Of a stretch of 8,198 nt of DNA, positions 5,997-8,198 are shown one piece after another. The translations under genes were made by a program, and so were the position numbers. The stretch comes from an uncultured Clostridia bacterium (lineage in GTDB: Bacteria; Bacillota_A; Clostridia; Oscillospirales; Acutalibacteraceae). The stretch's first letter is position 1. Each line of letters opens with the position of its first letter. The notes beneath the pieces were generated by a model. That model had not been told where the DNA came from. It worked only from the letters and a program-made list of their open reading frames with translations, and searched no databases. The stretch lies in assembly GCA_937891215.1 (NCBI GenBank), contig CALAEU010000236.1, forward strand, positions 1 to 8,198. The letters run 5' to 3'.

Positions 5997-6839
5997 TCAG
6001 CCCTCGTTTCTAATCATTTCTATTTCTTCTTTAAGGCCAGCCTCTAAAGAATACTGCCTTTCCCAGCCTAAAGACCTGAGTACACTTATATCTGCACAGC
6101 TACACATATTCTGATTACATTCTTCTTCACTTTTATGATAAATCTTCGCCGTAGTCTCTATGTTAGCTTTTATAATCTCTGCTATTCTTCCTATAGTGGT
6201 TTTTTCACCACCTGCAACATTTACAAAGCCAGTATAATTTGAGAACAGGCATTTACAAATCGCAGAAGCTACATCTTTAACATAAATATAATCTCTTATA
6301 TATCCATCGTAAGAACAAGTTGCATCCTGATTTTCAAGCAAACTTTTTATAAGTGATGGCATCAGTCGTTGTTCCTTTTCACCATATCCATAAACGAAAA
6401 ACAATCTGCACCATACGAAACGCCTTTTTTCTATAAGGCTATTTTCAACCAGAACACTGCCTAATGCTTCTTTACACTTGGCATAAAGAGAAACAGGCGC
6501 TAGTGGAGAAGTTTCTTTTTGTGGCTCTATTGACTTACTATATTCTTGTTCAGTACCAATGAAAACTGCGTTTTTGCCACCATTTTTATAAAATGCATCA
6601 TAAAGTGCAATACCCGATTTTAAAAACAATACATTTTCAAAGGAATCAAGATAACCCTGACCTGTACGCCACGCTAAATTTATCAAGTACTGAGGCTTAC
6701 TTTGGGAGATATAAACATTCCAATCTACTGTCAGTGCATCTTCCTGAAATTTTTCTATAACAAAATCTTTTTCTAATAATTTAGTAACATATTTACCTAT
6801 AAAACCATCGGCACCAATTATGAGGACTTTTTCTGTCAT
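5997..6839 (-). CDS. NAD(P)-dependent nucleotide-sugar epimerase/reductase (extended SDR family), copy 2
   Basis: The 280-residue extended SDR protein has GADGFIG at 9-15, NLAW at 54-57, GTEQEY at 95-100 (Thr in the catalytic Ser/Thr place), the YAKCK catalytic pair at 119-123, and IRDYIYV at 181-187. Its layout parallels that of the SDR at 3227-4120 throughout: LAW, then KNGGK, PVSLY.KCK, RLFFVYG, RDYIYV.D and a C-terminal ADISVLRSLGW block. The two are therefore distant paralogues that may catalyse successive steps on related 4-keto sugar nucleotides. A Cys-rich stretch (CNQNMCSC, 241-248) is unusual but not a recognisable metal site. AGGAAG lies nine bases before the ATG. It starts 24 bases after the glycosyltransferase stop and ends three bases before the transketolase N half. 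Substrate unknown. Confidence 0.85.
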   Translation of the reverse strand: MTEKVLIIGADGFIGKYVTKLLEKDFVIEKFQEDALTVDWNVYISQSKPQYLINLAWRTGQGYLDSFENVLFLKSGIALYDAFYKNGGKNAVFIGTEQEYSKSIEPQKETSPLAPVSLYAKCKEALGSVLVENSLIEKRRFVWCRLFFVYGYGEKEQRLMPSLIKSLLENQDATCSYDGYIRDYIYVKDVASAICKCLFSNYTGFVNVAGGEKTTIGRIAEIIKANIETTAKIYHKSEEECNQNMCSCADISVLRSLGWERQYSLEAGLKEEIEMIRNEG

Positions 6840-6863
6840 AAAATCACACTTCCTAATGCGTCT

Positions 6864-7868
6864 TTATATTGTAAAATCAAGTTTTCGCTTTAATGATGTT
6901 CTGCCAAAAGCTACAGGGAAAAGGTGTATAAAACGCATTCTCAAACGAGTTCTTACACTCCAGCAATCCATTTTCTTTAATTCAATATAAGCACATTTTA
7001 AAATATGCTTTATAATACCAATTCTTTTTTCCTTTTCATCATCATTTAAAATATGCCTTGTTAAATACAAATGTTGTGTTGCTATATAGTACATTCTTTT
7101 TATAGTAAGGTTGTAAAGTTCGGTTTCACCTTTACTCAGATAAAAATCAGCTCTTTCTATATAAGCATACAACTCATGAATGCACATTTTTGAATAATTT
7201 GTTAATGCAGTATCGCTTGAAATACGCTTACGCCAGTTCATAAGTCTGTCTTTAATCCACAGAACCTGGGGTTCATTATATAAAATTTTATATGTAAGAT
7301 ACATATCCTCGTAATAAACATTTTCATAAAAATGATTTTCTTCCCATATCCTTCTGCGGTAGAGTTTATTCCAGATCATCGTGTTAGGCCCACAAAGACC
7401 TATAAACTCATTCATAATTTTACAAAGCTCTTTACCTGTAAAAAATTTTGTTTCATTAAATGGCAGATAATCACTGAAAAAGCCAAACTCGCCGAAAGAA
7501 GTGTAACAACATTGAACAATATTTATATTCTCATTTTCACTGAGTTTTTTTGCCATAACCTCCAAAAATGTTGGTTCTGCTACATCATCGCTATCAATGA
7601 ACCAGATATATTCACCAGTAGAATTAGCAAATCCGACATTTCTTGAATAACCCGCTGAATGAGTTGACGCATTTTTTATAATTTTAATTCTATTATCATT
7701 TTTTTTAAATTCTTCAGCAATAGCAACACTTCTGTCAATAGAAACGTTATCCACCACAATTATTTCAATATTTTTATATGTCTGATTAACAATAGACTTC
7801 AAACAATCTGCTAAATATCTCTCCGTATTATAAACAGGTATAATTACACTTATAAGTTTATCGCTCAT
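6864..7868 (-). CDS. Family 2 glycosyltransferase (GT-A fold)
   Basis: The 334-residue protein is a GT2 enzyme that transfers a sugar from a nucleotide donor to a growing surface glycan on the cytoplasmic face. It shows SVIIPVYNTERYL (7-19), the nucleotide-binding VVDNVSID (38-45), SAGYSRNVG (71-79), the metal-binding DSDD (92-95), WNKLYRR (166-172), and the acceptor-side YYEDMYLTYK (185-194), where ED is the likely catalytic base. The usual VVDDGSTD reads VVDNVSID, but the first Asp (D40) is kept. The C-terminal ~120 residues are helical and Lys/Arg-rich, with no clear transmembrane segment. ATG 7868 is preferred over TTG 7874 because GGGGAG sits six bases upstream of it. It starts two bases after the stop of the upstream truncated ORF. 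Donor sugar is unknown; galactofuranose is possible because glf is in the operon. Confidence 0.93.
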   Translation of the reverse strand: MSDKLISVIIPVYNTERYLADCLKSIVNQTYKNIEIIVVDNVSIDRSVAIAEEFKKNDNRIKIIKNASTHSAGYSRNVGFANSTGEYIWFIDSDDVAEPTFLEVMAKKLSENENINIVQCCYTSFGEFGFFSDYLPFNETKFFTGKELCKIMNEFIGLCGPNTMIWNKLYRRRIWEENHFYENVYYEDMYLTYKILYNEPQVLWIKDRLMNWRKRISSDTALTNYSKMCIHELYAYIERADFYLSKGETELYNLTIKRMYYIATQHLYLTRHILNDDEKEKRIGIIKHILKCAYIELKKMDCWSVRTRLRMRFIHLFPVAFGRTSLKRKLDFTI

Positions 7869-7870
7869 TT

Positions 7871-8107
7871 TCAACTCCCCAAAGCATTTAGTTTTTCAAT
7901 AACAGCCTCTATTTCAGAAGCACTCCAGATGAATAATATAGATTCATTTAATAAATCGGCAATATCATTTATCCCTTGTGCATAGAAACAGTTTATCATA
8001 CAGATAATTGCAAGAAGATTAAGTGGATTCTTTTCTAATATCTCACAAGATGTTTTTACAATATCTTCATTATTAACTATTATTTTATTTTGCGCATGAA
8101 TGAAAAT
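7871..8107 (-). pseudogene. 5'-truncated TPR-like protein fragment at the head of the operon
   Basis: On the minus strand an open frame of 78 codons runs from just after an in-frame TGA (8108-8110) to TGA 7871-7873, two bases before the glycosyltransferase ATG. From about codon 13 its composition looks like real protein: KTSCEILEKNPLNLLAIICM, then INCFYAQGINDIADLL, and finally ASEIEAVIEKLNALGS. The LxxNPxNxxAxxxMxxCxYAxG pattern resembles a tetratricopeptide repeat, possibly the tail of a TPR or glycan-assembly protein. There is no ATG, GTG or TTG start before ATG 7999 (codon 37), which lacks a clear ribosome binding site. The 5' part is missing where the repeat begins. Read as a gene remnant or a gene cut by an insertion. 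The TPR assignment is tentative. Confidence 0.55.
7875..7880 (-). promoter_or_regulatory. Ribosome binding site of the glycosyltransferase
   Basis: GGGGAG on the minus strand is six bases before ATG 7868. It overlaps the last codons of the upstream fragment, indicating coupled translation, and decides the start against TTG 7874. Confidence 0.75.
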
Positions 8108-8111
8108 TCAA
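8082..8111 (-). promoter_or_regulatory. Possible promoter of the sugar operon, spanning the repeat boundary
   Basis: On the minus strand TTGAAT (8106-8111) is followed after 18 bases by TAAAAT (8082-8087); these match the sigma-A -35 and -10 at four and five of six positions. It points into the operon. The -35 lies at the edge of the repeat element and the -10 in unique DNA. Chance matches are common in AT-rich sequence. Confidence 0.25.
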
Positions 8112-8198
8112 AGTGCAGAATTAAATGATCGATCTATTCTGTCATCCCGAGCGGAAGAGATAAATGCAAAATGCAAAATGCAAAGTGCAAAATTCGAA
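8108..8198. repeat. Intergenic repeat with TGCAAAA heptamers and a direct repeat (partial, runs off the window)
   Basis: Four tandem heptamers TGCAAAA occupy 8165-8192 (the third ends in G), followed by the palindrome TTCGAA at 8193-8198. A 14-base unit CAAAGTGCAGAATT at 8109-8122 recurs as CAAAGTGCAAAATT at 8181-8194 (13 of 14 identical), flanking a core that contains GATCGATC (8127-8134) and GTCATCCCGAGCGG (8141-8154). No coding frame is evident in it. From memory, such TGCAAAA-rich and GTCATCCCGAGCG segments are dispersed intergenic repeats in Clostridia. The outer end is not in the window, so class and size are unknown. Confidence 0.6.

Noticed and set aside
3227..6839. Calling either SDR gene an NDP-glucose 4,6-dehydratase
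   Set aside because: Neither has the Asp-Glu catalytic pair after the strand that carries Ser/Thr; the motifs fit reductases or epimerases better.
7332..7646. Plus-strand open frame of 104 codons opposite the glycosyltransferase
   Set aside because: It is a shadow of the GT2 gene on the other strand, without a ribosome binding site or recognisable motifs.
8165..8192. Heptamer array as a CRISPR or minisatellite
   Set aside because: The units are seven bases with no unique spacers, so it is not CRISPR; four copies are too few to call a minisatellite.

Overview
The window looks like low-GC Clostridia (Bacillota) chromosome, plausibly a gut Oscillospiraceae or Lachnospiraceae relative. The grounds are AT-rich coding, strong AGGAG-type ribosome binding sites, a SpoIIR-type sporulation segment, a GH29-B fucosidase, and a TGCAAAA-rich intergenic repeat. 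The genus cannot be fixed from the sequence alone.

Left part, plus strand (1-2021). The 3' end of a helix-turn-helix protein (1-180) is followed by a 144-residue ORF (231-665). Its first ~85 residues read as SpoIIR, while its last ~50 read as the C-terminal tail of a patatin-like phospholipase, so it appears to be a chimera of two gene remnants. Six bases later comes an intact, leaderless GH29 subfamily-B alpha-L-fucosidase (672-2021) with a recognisable nucleophile (D168) and acid/base (E213). A perfect 21-bp hairpin (2019-2063) ends this unit and also the convergent unit.

Right part, minus strand (2064 to about 8107, read right to left). This is a compact surface-polysaccharide or nucleotide-sugar operon. 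In order of transcription it has: a 5'-truncated TPR-like fragment, a family 2 glycosyltransferase, an SDR-family NDP-sugar epimerase/reductase, the two halves of a split transketolase-like enzyme, a second SDR gene, and UDP-galactopyranose mutase (glf). Most junctions are a 4-base overlap or gaps of 2-3 bases. The exceptions are a 24-base gap before the first SDR gene and a 131-base gap after the transketolase pair, where a weak internal promoter is possible.

Working model (inference). Glf supplies UDP-galactofuranose. The two SDR enzymes and the transketolase-like pair may build an unusual, perhaps two-carbon-branched, nucleotide sugar. The glycosyltransferase adds one residue to the glycan. 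The transketolase pair is the most interesting part: the active-site His of the usual SGHPG/SHIGS motif is Phe (F29), and the phosphate-clamp Arg region of the C half is changed. These enzymes may therefore not be ordinary pentose-phosphate transketolases.

Right edge (about 8100-8198). A non-coding repeat with TGCAAAA heptamers and a 14-base direct repeat abuts the truncated TPR-like gene. It may have removed that gene's 5' end and may contribute part of a promoter for the operon.
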